DNA from: Ursus arctos
Lineage: Eukaryota > Chordata > Mammalia > Carnivora > Ursidae
Assembly: GCF_023065955.2 (NCBI RefSeq)
Contig: NW_026622874.1
Location: 27,844,772 to 27,908,771, forward strand
Length of the DNA: 64,000 bases
Direction of reading: 5' to 3'
Positions within the stretch are counted from its first letter, which is position 1. Each line of letters starts with the position of its first letter. Made by a program: the position numbers and the translations under genes. The notes under the pieces were generated by a model. That model was given only the letters and a program-made list of their open reading frames with translations, was not told where the DNA came from and did no database searches. Below, in pieces: positions 36,537-48,176 of the stretch.

Positions 36537-36579
<43 letters not shown>
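36537..36579. repeat. (GT)n microsatellite within PROX1 3'UTR
   Basis: About 21 uninterrupted TG units on the plus strand, which become a CA repeat in the PROX1 mRNA. Uninterrupted tracts of this length are usually length-polymorphic. CA repeats in transcripts can bind hnRNP L, so the tract may be more than neutral sequence. Confidence 0.95.
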
Positions 36580-36581
<2 letters not shown>

Positions 36582-37227
36582 TGGTGGTTACTAAGTGTTT
36601 TCATGTACATAGAAAAGAAATTTCATAAATTTACAGAAACTGCATTACCCTTGCCCTTGACATCTGATGAAAGAGACTGTTATCTTTTAAAAGTAGAGAG
36701 CAGGATTTTCAAGAATGCTTTCAACTGTCTATACAGTCACTGTAGTGTTCCTAATAAATTCAATAGATGTTGTGAGAATGTAGTTATTTATTAAAATCTC
36801 ATGTCTTACGTAACAACAGCCATGAGGTTAAATATTTACATTGCTTTATAAAAGTTCCCCTCTTGCTTTAGTGTTTTTGTTTTGCTTTTTTTTGTTGTTT
36901 TTAACATTTTTAAAAATGATATTCACCCACATCCCTAGCACAGCAACAAAGATTCTGCAAACATAAAACACTTGAATTAAATAATACTCGGAGGCACAAA
37001 GCAAACTTCAGGAATATGTGGGTGAACATTTCCTTAAATAATTACTACATTCTACCATCTTCCACGTTGTTTTACCATTTAATGTGAAACGTCCTCATTA
37101 AACAGCCAGAGATACAGTAAGAATTAAATGTTTTGTTGTTGCAAATAGAACATTCTTTTCACAAAACATAACAAATGTCTAAAATAGGTCCTTAAATCTA
37201 GATAGGAAAAGGTAAGCTTTCCACTTC

Positions 37228-37282
37228 ACACGCATATATATATGTATATTTTTACATGTGTGTATATGTGTGTGTGTGTCTT
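37228..37282. repeat. Imperfect (TA)/(TG) dinucleotide tract in 3'UTR
   Basis: Alternating TATATATATGTATA, TGTGTATATG and TGTGTGTGTG stretches form a degenerate purine-pyrimidine repeat within the PROX1 3'UTR. Confidence 0.75.
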
Positions 37283-38462
37283 CATGTTCACATACCTGCA
37301 CACACATATACAGCACATGGTATGAAATATTGCTTCTATACTACTTTTCATTAGGCTAAGAAAACACAAGATTTGCACCACAGTTACAAAAAATTGGCTT
37401 CTACAAGAATTTTCAAAACTCGAATGCTGCTCAAACAATTGAAGAAAAAATAATTTGCGGTATCAAACTGTTCTAAAAATTCTCTTCTTCAAAAACGTAT
37501 TCTCCCGCTTTGTTTTAAAAAGACACAAAATATGCATAGCTATCAACGTTATGTCAAACAGCCAGAAAAAAAATCTAGTGTTTATTGCAGCTGTAGTAAT
37601 TGGAAATAAAGTCAAAAAGATGAGATCGAAAGCCACAGAAGGCACAAGAACAATTGTACTTGTGGGAAAAAACTGGTATTTTGAAGGATTTTTAAAAATC
37701 CCCCCGCTGGTGCATTTTAGGTCTAGGCACAGACTATCACCTCAAGTGTATATGCAAAAATAATTTAGGGTTAGCAGAAAATAAGTGGTAATGTCGTATC
37801 TCAACATGCACTTTAGACTTCTTTTTTCCTATGCAAACTGTCCCTCATCCTTCACCCTCCCACCTTCATAGAAAGTTAACTTTCTCCCAAGTAGCCAATT
37901 TTCACTTGGTGAGAGTTGAGCTGAGATTTGAAAGATGGTGATTAAAAAACAAAGCAAAACAAAACAAAACCCAGAATTGTTAAGTAGAAATTTTGAGAGA
38001 CAGGCTTTTGTCACTTTCCAATGCACTGGGAGGCACAAGATTTTGTGATCGTAAAAGGGGAAAAACCACCTAAAAGCAAAAGTGATCGAACAAAGAGGTG
38101 AGTTTATCCTCATGCAATTTCTACTCTGAAATCATTTCTATGCCTCAGTGAACCTTGAGCGGATATTATCATAGATAAGCACATCAACATTGGTTGTGAA
38201 CACACCCTTTTGCTGAATTTGTCTACTTAAATTAGAAAGGCAGGGGAAAATAATACTAAAGATCCAAATGAGCCTGGAATCATGACTGAATTCGCCCCAG
38301 CTCAGAAGATACTAGCCGTCTGTCTACACAGGTGAATACACTACGGTTTTGCCTTCTACCTTGCAAATGGCAACACAATGTTGATATGAATCACACGGAA
38401 CAGCAAAGACCCAGTGGTATCATGACGTGAACAATGAATTCCTACTCTTTCACATGAAGCAA

Positions 38463-38469
38463 GGCAAGA
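38463..38469 (-). promoter_or_regulatory. PROX1: Candidate miR-31 7-mer site in PROX1 3'UTR
   Basis: The transcript strand reads TCTTGCC, complementary to miR-31 positions 2-8. miR-31 has been reported to repress PROX1. The flanking base does not extend it to an 8-mer, so the support is modest. Confidence 0.35.
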
Positions 38470-40560
38470 GTGTGACCACAAGTTGAGATTGCTTCCCTAC
38501 TTTGTGCTGATTGGATTTTTTTTTTTTTTTGGTTTGCATTTTATTCCAATGTAATGATTATCTGAACATGTTTTTTCCCCCCCCCAAGCGAGCCGGAACA
38601 AGAACAAATGGGATCTGCTGGCTCTGTGTGTGCTCCATAGGGGAGCACGAGCTGGATGATGCATTTGGTTGGGGGTGCAGAGAGAAGCCAGTGGTGTTCC
38701 AGCCTGTGTCGCTGCACTCTGTCCACACTGCAAGAGCCCGTTAGCCTCCTGAGTGACGCAGGGCATCATAGGACTGTGCCGTTTAATTTAAAGTCAGCAG
38801 GTTTTAAGGCTTTGTGCTGACAATAATTGCCTCCATACATTCCTGTCCATCAGCAGAATTTATAAATGATGGTAAGTTACAGCGATTGGGTCAGCTAGTT
38901 AGTCACATGGGTCAACCTGCATTCTCCAGAGTCAAATGCAACTTTTATGAAAATTAAGGAAAAACGGTATTTGTGTTCGGTATAATCTAAATACCAGGTT
39001 TGTTCCTGTGTCATTTTAAGTGTCTATCAAATGACCTAAGGGGAGGGAGGGGGTCAGGAAAAGCCTATTAGAACGAACAAGAATTCTTACTGCATCTGCA
39101 CACAAAACTCATCTGAGAAAACAAGCGTGAATGCCGAACGACTTTTTAAAAGCAAGTATGGGACGCCGTACACCTTGGAGAAACTGGAAAAAGAGAACAA
39201 AAGGAAGAAGAGGAGAACCATTGAAGAAAGCATAAAATAGCAGCCAGCTTTCTTATGTGTGCTGAAATTGTGTCTTTTGGGTTAACCCCAACCTCTCCTA
39301 TGCTGCCTATACACACGTTTTGGTCAGTACTAGCTTCTGAATTCGAAGAGAGTTTATCAGTTGCTTTAAAATGCTGTACCTAAAATGAAGAAACACTTAA
39401 TTAGACTGTCACCACTTTGAATATCCATCAGGGTAGTGTGGGATCGTGTATGGAAAGAGGTCATCCTTACATGTGCTCCTCTTCGGAGGTGAAGATCAAG
39501 TCCGCTCACAGCTGTCAACAAGAGTCTAACCTAGGCAGGAATTCTATGGTCAACTTGGGATGTCCTTTATTCCTTACTAGAGAACGGTGTTCAGAAAATA
39601 GGGTTGTGGGTTTTTTTTTTTTTTGAAAAAAGTGTTAAATATTAAACAGACATAATAACTCGTTGAAGCATATAAACAAAGTTGAGCAAAGAGTACATTT
39701 GAAACGTATGTGCCTTTTAATACCCGAAGTAAGATAATAGAAAATGACGTCGAAGGGGCTGTTCTCTACGAAAAATGATCTATACTCACTTATGATGAAG
39801 AACCGATTGTAGAATTGAGAGAGGTAATGTGAAGATCGGGTATGAATTTCCAGCCTCATCTCGAAGAAAGAGTCAGTTATGTGTAGAATTGCTTCGCCTC
39901 CGTATGAAACTGGTACTCGTTTGGGCTACGTGCCATTTCTCTTACAGAAAGGCTTCACAGTGACTATTTTCTTTTTGAAATTTAGCCTTTTGGGGTAACT
40001 TTTGAAAAGTGAGCTGTTCATCTGCCACTGGCATTATTTTTAAACATATAATAAAAAGTGACTTACGGAGGTCAAACCAAACAAAATATTTACGTTTATG
40101 TAGTGGTTTCATTGAGTTTTCTGGCCTTCTTAGCAGTAAAAACAAGAGACACATCACCGTCTGTGGAGCGGCGCTGTGTCACGGGTCTCCCTCTGCCAAC
40201 TGCCATTTGCGATAAACCATCAATCAAGCAGAAGCATCTTTAAAATGCCTTTCCTTGCTAATAGAGATTTTACACACGTCAACATTCTTTTTCCCTGAAA
40301 ATTAACCCTATTTTAAGTCTCCAAATGTTAAGGGCCTCGGGCAAAAGTAAACTAAAGACCGAAGGAAAATAACCATCCCCTTGCAATGGAAAACAAAAGA
40401 AAATGAGCGAAAGATGATGATGAGGAACCACCAGCTGATTTCATAACATATCCATGCCTCCCATACACATACATATGAAATCAAAATCTAGACACGTACA
40501 ACTTCGACATCCAAAGGGGACTGCTACTATTCATACATTCGAAAAGAGTTGTTGAAATTT

Positions 40561-40746
40561 CTACTCATGAAGCAGCTCTTGTAGGCAGTTCGGGGATTTG
40601 AAAATCTCAGGGACTTCACTATCCAGCTTGCAGATGACCTTGTATATGGCCTTCTTCCAGGAAGGATCAACATCTTTGCCTGCGATAATGGCATTGAAAA
40701 ACTCTCGTAATGTGATCTGCGCAACTTCCAGGAATCTCTCTGGAAC
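40561..40746 (-). CDS. PROX1: PROX1 last coding exon (C-terminal Prospero domain) and stop
   Basis: This segment encodes the final 61 residues of PROX1, starting VPERFLEVAQITLREFF and ending CLQELLHE, then a TAG stop at 40563-40561. It is the C-terminal half of the Prospero domain, the helical unit that with the homeodomain forms one DNA-binding structure. On the minus strand the acceptor is ...TATCAGCAG before GTTCCAGAG (AG at 40748-40747), with the pyrimidine-rich stretch TTGTCTCCTTG upstream. It joins in phase 0 to the exon at 63,558-63,752, so NDFE is followed directly by VPER. The open frame continues upstream to 40,863 but turns into non-homologous sequence at the acceptor, so that part is intron. 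The frame is intact and reaches the protein's usual C-terminus. Confidence 0.97.
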   Translation of the reverse strand, partial: VPERFLEVAQITLREFFNAIIAGKDVDPSWKKAIYKVICKLDSEVPEIFKSPNCLQELLHE

Positions 40747-41439
40747 CTGCTGATACAAGGAGACAATGGCATTAATAAAGTTTTCAGTTTCAAGTCTCCA
40801 GTTCTTCAAAGGAAATTGAGCTAAGTTCTTTCTTTCAGAAAGGGGCTTACATGGCACCTGCATTTGCTAAAAATGGCCGGCCTCTATTCTCTTATGTAAA
40901 GTTGTTATATATAGTAGCACTGTAATGTAGGGTGGACAGCTTTGTGAAGTTTTAGAAAGGGACTTGTGCAAAGGATACACACAGACATATGGAAAAAACA
41001 GGATTCCTTCCTGAAAATTTGGGTGAGAAAAGGGGACACACTGTTGGGATTCCCCACTTCATTAAACAGGTGTATTCCAGGTGCAAGTCTCCAGCTACCC
41101 TTTCAGAACTTGAATTCTATTTCCTTTGGATTTCCATTATGAAAACAACGTGTGTTCTCAAAAGTAGAATAAGAGATCATTGGCCTTTGATAGCAATGAA
41201 AGCCCCTGTAAATGAAGAAAACCTAAATCCTGTTTCCTGCTCATAGCAGCAGAGGACTGTTGACCCAAATGCTAAACTGTATATGAGAGTAATATGCACC
41301 ATAAAGTGCTCTACATACAGACAGGGATAAGATAATGACATTAACACTGAGTCCCAAAATACAAAATCTGTACTGAGTCCTAAAATTCTACGTCGGAAAT
41401 TACTTTGAGATTAGAATTGCTCCATAAGAGTGATTCATG

Positions 41440-41625
41440 CAGCTGATAGTAATAACAAAAACTAACATTCTAGAGTGCTTATTATGTGTCAGGTGCTATG
41501 CTATGTACGGACTGTGAATCATGCTATTCAATTCTCCCAACGTCTCTATAAGGTGTCATTGCCCCCTTTTTACTGTGGAGAAGACTGAGGCTCAGACAGA
41601 TGAAGGGAATTTTTCAAAGTTCTTA
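41440..41625 (+). repeat. MIR SINE
   Basis: GAGTGCTTATTATGTGTCAG, CTATTCAATTCTCCCAACG, CTATAAGGTGTCATTGCC and AAGACTGAGGCTCAGACAG occur in MIR order, within the PROX1 last intron. Confidence 0.7.
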
Positions 41626-41654
41626 CATTCTAAGACAAATATCCTCCAAATATC

Positions 41655-41888
41655 TTTTTATTTTTTAAAAGTTATTTATTTATTTACTTATTTATTTTAG
41701 AGAGAATGAGAGCGAAAGAGAGAGCATGAGTGGGAGCGGGGGTGGGGGGAGGAGCAGATGGAGAGGGACATCAGACCCCGAGCTGAGCGCAGAGCCTGAC
41801 ATGGGGCTTGATCTCACGCCCCTGAGATCAGGACCTGAGCTGAAATCAAGAGTCAGACGCTCAACCAACTGAGCCACCCAGGCGCCCC
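41655..41888 (-). repeat. Carnivore SINE in PROX1 intron
   Basis: A reverse-strand copy with a TTATTTATTTATTTAC tail, a GGGGTGGGGGGAGGAGC body and a CAACTGAGCCACCCAGGCGC head. It is the only carnivore SINE seen in the 22.8-kb intron, close to the last exon and in the same orientation as the gene. No clear duplication is visible. Confidence 0.92.
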
Positions 41889-44800
41889 GAATTGTTTATC
41901 CTTTTCTTCCACAGCCATTAACATGTGCGTGTGTATGTGTTCTTAATTGTTTATTTAATAGTCCGATGTCTTGTCCAGGGAAAGGGGTAGCTGTTGATGT
42001 ACTTACTTAGTGCTCTTTGTCAGTTACTCAAGGTAAAGCGGGGCTTCTCTTTCTACACACCAAGACAGGATTTGCAGAGCCATTCTGTGAATTTTCCAAG
42101 TACACACAGACTCTCGGTAGATGTCTTTTAGTGAGGTACTTCTGCATTAGCAATGTTGTATTTTTATAGTAAGTGCAGACATATAGGAAGTAACTGCACT
42201 AAGACAGATCTGTCTACACACACCAAGGAGGGGAAAGATTTCCATCTCAGGTCACATACGCCACTTTACCAAGTAAAAGGGAGGTATTGTCATGTCGAAG
42301 AGATTTGATCTCTTTCTCCCACTCTTTCTCCATTTGTGCAATGGACCGTTTTATAATGACAGTGACTATTAAGGAAAATTAAAATGATCACCAGGCATCC
42401 CTGTTTTATACATTTAAAATTGGACAAAGAAGTTCACTCCTTCCAATGGTAAGTCACTTGTCTTTTGTAAAGAAAATTAGTCATTCCCCAGAAAAAAGAA
42501 AGACCCCATCTGGGGCCTATCAGAATCTAGAAAAAGTGAAAATTTTGAGTAGCCCCTTCCAAAGACATACACCCCAGCCAGTTTCTCAGGACACGGCTCC
42601 CCCAAATCATCCAAACATCCCCTTGTCCCCCATGGATGTGCAAACCAATACACTCCCAATGGCCGTTCCCTGATGAGAATTCATCTGGATTTTCTACAGA
42701 ATGCTGGTGATTTCTCCCTAAAACTCCTGCAGATACCTGAGTATTTGTGGGATAGGAGGAGCCTGGAGGAGAGATTAGCTCTCCCACTCACCTCACACCA
42801 AATAAGTAGTCATTAAGCAGCCTTTTTGAGTACTCTCCCTGCTTCCCTCAAAGATAATCCTTCACATTTTATCAGATGGGCATTGTTGAGAGAGGGAATC
42901 TGGCTGGAGAACAGCGAGGCAGTACGACTACCCACTCTAACTACTTGGTTTGGGAGCTGTTAGCCAAATGCTACAGAAACATAATCATAGGCATTTATTA
43001 AAATAAACATTTCAAGAAGTGTGGTTTTCCCGGCCATTGGCAACAGAGGCATGACAAAGATCTATGTTCCTTGAACTCGTGGGGACGCAGCAGGGCATGG
43101 CAGAGAGCTGTGTGGGACACAGGGTATGATGGCTGCTCTGGAGGAAGTCAGAAAAGACCAGAAGCTCCTCCACACCAAGGGCCCCACGGGTGGTCTGGAG
43201 TACCAGGGGCCAAGGGAGCAGAGGTATTGTTTGAGATGGTCAGAAGAGAGACCCATCTAGAAAAGCATCAGGACTGGGGGAGGGGGGGGGAGGAGGGTAG
43301 TTCTAGGGTGTGCCTGAGGGCAAGTCAAAGTAACCTCTTTGGGGAGGGGCTGTGTGGGCAGCTCCCACACAATTATTATCATTCGCCATGCTTGTTGATG
43401 GTTTTTAGTGGGTTTTATCTTGTTTTAAACATTCATTTCTTTTGGTGGTAATCTTGGGCTATCTTTCACCATCTTTTTGTATTTGTGTCTTGTGTTGTTT
43501 AATTTTTCACCTACTTCTATCTAGTTGTATGAATTTGCCCTGAGATGTCTTTCGATAAAGAGCCACGGTTTCTATTCTGTGTATCCCCCAACAATGCTTA
43601 ACAACGTTGTTTTGTATAGTCTTTCATCATGCGAGCTTGCCTTCTGTTTTACTCCATACTGCTCTGGAGTCACACTTACCTTCTCCCTCGATACTTAAGA
43701 AAAAGAAAAAAAAGGAAATTTTAAAATAATGCTAAAAAAAGATAGCATTTAAAGAGTTAGAATAGACCTCAAAAGTCATTATCTAGATGAAGAAACTATG
43801 AGACTCTACAAGATGAATAAATTATGAGAACAAGAGACCCATATGAAATAACATGTCCAGGTGTCTTATCATTAAACCATGCTGGCTCCCTTTTAATGCA
43901 TTTTCAGTAATTTCTATTTGTATGGGGCATCAAAACCTTGACAAGCTGTGGATCTGTGACTGAGAAAAACCACAGAAGAGCTAGTCACTTCAAAATAAAC
44001 GTGAATGGTACAAAGGATTCCCAGGAGGAGACTTAGGATATTGGTTTATGTTTGAGAAAGGAGGAATTCTTTTTGAACAAATGAAATGGTTTGCTAATTT
44101 AGGGCTTACTTTGAGGCAATACTCCTACAACAGATTGGGCTGGTTTAAAGCAATTGATAATGAGATCCTCTAATGCTAGAGCAATTAATCTTTTTTGGTG
44201 GCTCCAGAGAGGTAAACTGATGAGTATCAACTGATCTTTTGAGAGAGTGCCAAGGAATTCCATCCACAGGTAGAAATATCGAGAAAAGAGCCCTTACCCC
44301 CTTTTGCTTTAAAACTTTCCCCATTTCCATTTAACAGAGTAAAAGCGGGGTCCTTTCTGATTTTTGGGGGGAGCTGTCTTAGAATTCAGGCTTACGAGAA
44401 TGATGTTGCCCATATTTTTCTGTACCTCTTCACACCTAATGGATTTCCAATCACTAATAAACATCTGCAGAAAATCCCTTAGTGACAAGTAGTCCCTTAT
44501 CTAGGTTTCTTTTAATAGAACCCAACAATCTGCAGAATGAACCCCAGAGTATCTCCTCAGCATCAGGTGGCAACAGTCAATCAAGTCCCTGGAATGCAAG
44601 ACAATGCAGGCTGCTGGGAGGGGGGAGGGAAGGCCATGCCTTTGGACATGCCACAGGGAAAAAACAAAAGGCTTCCAAAGTCTCTGGCTGGAACTCTGAA
44701 GCTATTGTGGGAGCTGCTGTGCTGAGTGTTCTTCAGGAGAGGAGAATGGAAACTCTGCTTGATAAAAAGGCATCCCAATATAGGAACCTCACCCCAAATG

Positions 44801-47269
44801 GTCTTGCCTCTCCTTGCCTTGATATTTGGAGGAGAATATAATTGCGACGAGGTACTTGAATGCACTCATAAATTTGAAGGGGGCTGGCTATCAGCATCTA
44901 CCAATTTCATCACAATCGTTTGTACTTGAGTCTCCTCCGAGCAAACAAGGGCCTTATGGGCTGTGATGAAATGGGCAAATCGGGAGGATGTTTTCAAGTC
45001 TGCTCCAGCTGTGGCTGGGTTGTGCACGTGCGTGCGCACACACGAGTACACGTGCACACATGCACGGTGTGTTGGGTGGGGGGCTGTTTTGCTGTTCTTT
45101 TTTTTTTTTCCCCTCAGAATGAGTGGCAAAGACACATTTTTCCCCTGTCTTCCTCCTCCTCTTCCCAGTTGCTTTACCTTCAAGGATGATTTGTTTTATT
45201 AAACTGACTGTCCCTAGCCTCTGCAGTACATAATAAAAGCCTGACATAGCAGGCTGCCTGCCTTCTGTGTCCTGCAGACACTCATCATAAGTGTCAGGAC
45301 ATACCAAGGTTAGTGGTCACTGGAAGTGTGCTCGCTGGCCCAAACCTTGCCAAACGCTCTTGGCAGCTGAATGAATGTCACAGAGAATAGAAGGGGAATT
45401 ACAAAGGTTAAAAAGAAGACAGCCTCTCCTATTTTCTGGAGACAGAGAAGCTGATTTTTCACACCTCTGAAATATCCAGAAGCTCATCCCTTCGTCTCTT
45501 GCAGGAGACCTAAACCTCGCGCCTTGCACAGTTTCCCATGGATACCTCTCCATCCTCAATCCCCTTTAAAAACTGGTCCACTGGCCTAATTTCATCAGTG
45601 AAATGATTTTTGCTGAAACGGAGAGAAAACAAACCAGGCACTGAGCTCTCTCCCCAAACCCCTCCCCAATCACCAAAGGCTCAAGTGGCTTATCAGGGTT
45701 GTCAATAGATTACAATCTTATCAAGGGAGATCATCTATTCAGTTCATCTTTTAAACTTTTTTTTTTTTTTTCAAACTTACCTTGACAGGGAAAGGGAAAA
45801 GGGAACCTATGTATGGGCAGGAGTAAAATTTGATGGATGGAAAAGTCACATCGGGGCTAGTATTTTGGTGAATTAGTTTGTGTGTGGGTTTTCCTTCTTC
45901 TTCCTCCTCCACTTTTTTTTTTTTTTTAATACTATAAAAGGGCAATAAAATGCTGACTGTAAGAAGACAATGTCAAGGAGAAAAGGGTACTGGTATTTTG
46001 GATACTCTTCACTGCTCGCCTTGGAGAGAGAGTTATTCTTGTCACAAACCCTTTTGTCTGCATCTGCTGACTGCTTGCCTGTAGCCAGCAGCATACTTTA
46101 ACTGTTTTGTCACCTCCTAACATCACATGCATCAGCTGTTGGGCTTTTGTTACGGGTATTGTAGAACTAATCCACTGTGGCTGTTCTACTGTGCAGTAAA
46201 TAAAACAGAAACGGGCTTCTCAGACAATTCTGCATGAATATTTCAGATGGCTTTACAACTCCAATTCACAAAATCAAATAAATAAATAACTCCCCCAGCC
46301 TCCCCCAGCCTCTACCCACAACAGAAACAAAACCCCTCAAACTAGACCCACATGCCTCCAAGTCAACTGTATTGGAGACACCGACTTGAGCCTTCAAGCA
46401 ATTGTTTCGGTGAAGTTGAAAGAATAGTGCTCTCTAAACTTGAGCGCCGTGGTATTCATATTTATTATTAGCGTTAGACACATTTAATTCCAAAAACTGG
46501 GTAAGCAGCTTTGAAAATCTGGAGAGCTACTTTTCTCCTTGGGCTTTCAAAAAAAAAAAAAAATAATGCCATCAGAAATATGCAGTTAGAGTTGCCTTGT
46601 TAAAACTGTTTCATTGTTTCCATCTGCATCTTTTTCCCTCCCACTTATCTGAACCGGGTCAAAGGAGGATGCTCGTGCATCTTGTTCAGCCCAAGAGTCT
46701 TTCCAAAATGTTTAACCTGGGTAGGAGCATAAAAGGAAAATCGAACTTGGGACTTTCAAAACTGAATTTACATCACGAGTTCTCTTAGAGTGTAAACAGT
46801 GCACTAATCACATATTGCGAGGCATTATCTAGATGACTTCTAAGTGTCTTTGGAGAAGCGAAAAAGAGAAAGGGCCTCTGCACACGCACACACGCGCCCG
46901 CGCACACATGCACACAAAGGTCCTAGGGAAGGAGACAAAGTTGAAGTACTTTCCCGAGCATTCATTCACCGTGGTGCGCACATGATTCCTCCAAACGAAC
47001 TCTCCCATCCCTGCTGTTTGTTAAGTAAATATTGATCAAGGAGAGACAGAGCTCCTGACGGCAGTGGCACAAGCTGGGGACTTACACTGCAGACAGAGTG
47101 GACTTAAATGGATAAACTCAGATGCTTTAGAAACTCCTCAAAGAGATTATCAGATGAAAAGGCAAGAACAGACACGACATTGCTGCTCCCCTCCACTGTC
47201 TCATCCTCACTGAATTTTCCTGTCCGAGGCAGAGGAGGAAACCTGGAGTTATGAAAAATGGCTACGACA

Positions 47270-47420
47270 CGCTGTTACGAAGGGTGCCCCCTGCGCGCTC
47301 GCCCGCGGACTGGCGGGCCCGGAAGGAAGACGTGGCGTAGGACGCCGCGCGAAGTGCATTGTGGGATTGTGTCCTGCCGCCCCGTCATGGCGGGGAAGGG
47401 TCAGGTGGGAGAGCGAACGT
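47270..47420. promoter_or_regulatory. Isolated CpG-rich patch in PROX1 intron
   Basis: About 150 bp are dense in CpG (GCGCGCTCGCCCGCGGAC, GACGCCGCGCGAAG) amid AT-rich intron. It includes a CTCF-like match on the minus strand, a GCATTGTGGGATTGTG segment resembling part of a ZNF143-type motif, and CGTCATGGCGGGG, which looks like a promoter-type ATG/YY1 context. It may be an insulator or promoter-like element, or a fragment of a retrocopied CpG-island 5' end. No long frame follows the ATG. Confidence 0.5.
47284..47297 (-). promoter_or_regulatory. Candidate CTCF site
   Basis: The minus strand reads CGCGCAGGGGGCAC, agreeing with the CTCF core (CCASYAGRKGGCRS) at 12 of 14 positions, including the AGGGGGCAC part. 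Occupancy is unknown. Confidence 0.45.
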
Positions 47421-48155
47421 GACTGTGCCTTGGGAAGCATAAAATACCACCCAAATGTAAGGTGATGCTCTGAACCTTTTTCTTTAGAGTCCAATTCCTG
47501 GGAAGTGTTTCACTGTGATGAGCAAATGTGTACAAGGCAGTATTTTGAGCGACGCTTTGAGTATGTTTGCTTGAGCAATTTTATTGGCTGAGTCAACAAG
47601 TTGAGAAAGTTGCTTTGTATTTCCTAAGTTTTATTTCAGTCACTTCATGATTGTGATCTGAATCCCCGTCAGGAGCTGAAGGGCCATTGGGTGCTTCCCT
47701 GGGAAGGCCAGTTTGAAAATCATCACTAGAGATTAGGTTTTGTATATTAATCGCTGAGTGCCATGGTCAAAGAACGAACTATTATATTTAGAGTTCCCAC
47801 CAAATGGCTACATGGCGTTTAAATTTTATTAGGATGCTCACACTTCTGTTTGGAAGGCCTGGCATTATCTGGGGAGCACTGGCTGTGAAGCCACTTGCCA
47901 GCGCCTGCCGGGTTAAACCAAATGAGGCAGAGGAAGGTTCTGAGGCAGCAACCAGGCTTGGGACTAAAGTCCCTTTCACTCTGATGTTCCAAGTGGCATT
48001 CAGCTTTTGGGACCGTACAGGACTGGGGTCGGCGTAATGCCCACGCAGCTTTGGGCCTAAGAGCAGGCTCGCTTCCCTAGTAACATGTTTTGCTACTTAA
48101 ATATCTGAAGAGTAAATGCTTATAGGAAGTGGCTATAGTTCAAGGCTGTCCTTCA

Positions 48156-48176
48156 AACACACACACACACACACAC
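48156..48176. repeat. (CA)n repeat in intron
   Basis: About ten uninterrupted AC units. Confidence 0.9.

Larger units (their letters stand above)
35128..40560 (-). other. PROX1: PROX1 3' untranslated region
   Basis: The stretch from the stop codon to the proposed cleavage site is about 5.4 kb, the size expected for the long PROX1 3'UTR. It is AT-rich and free of recognisable interspersed repeats. It contains a long (GT)n tract (CA repeat in the mRNA), polyA/T runs and many ATTTA-type stretches. The distal end is set by an AATAAA signal at 35150-35145, with the sequence beyond about 35,128 becoming T-rich on the minus strand. Alternative AATAAA hexamers on the minus strand lie at 35683-35678, 36792-36787 and 37586-37581, so shorter 3' ends are possible. 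The exact end is inferred, not measured. Confidence 0.8.

Noticed and set aside
40747..40863. Upstream extension of the last PROX1 exon to a methionine
   Set aside because: The added residues do not match PROX1 and a proper AG acceptor lies at the homology boundary.
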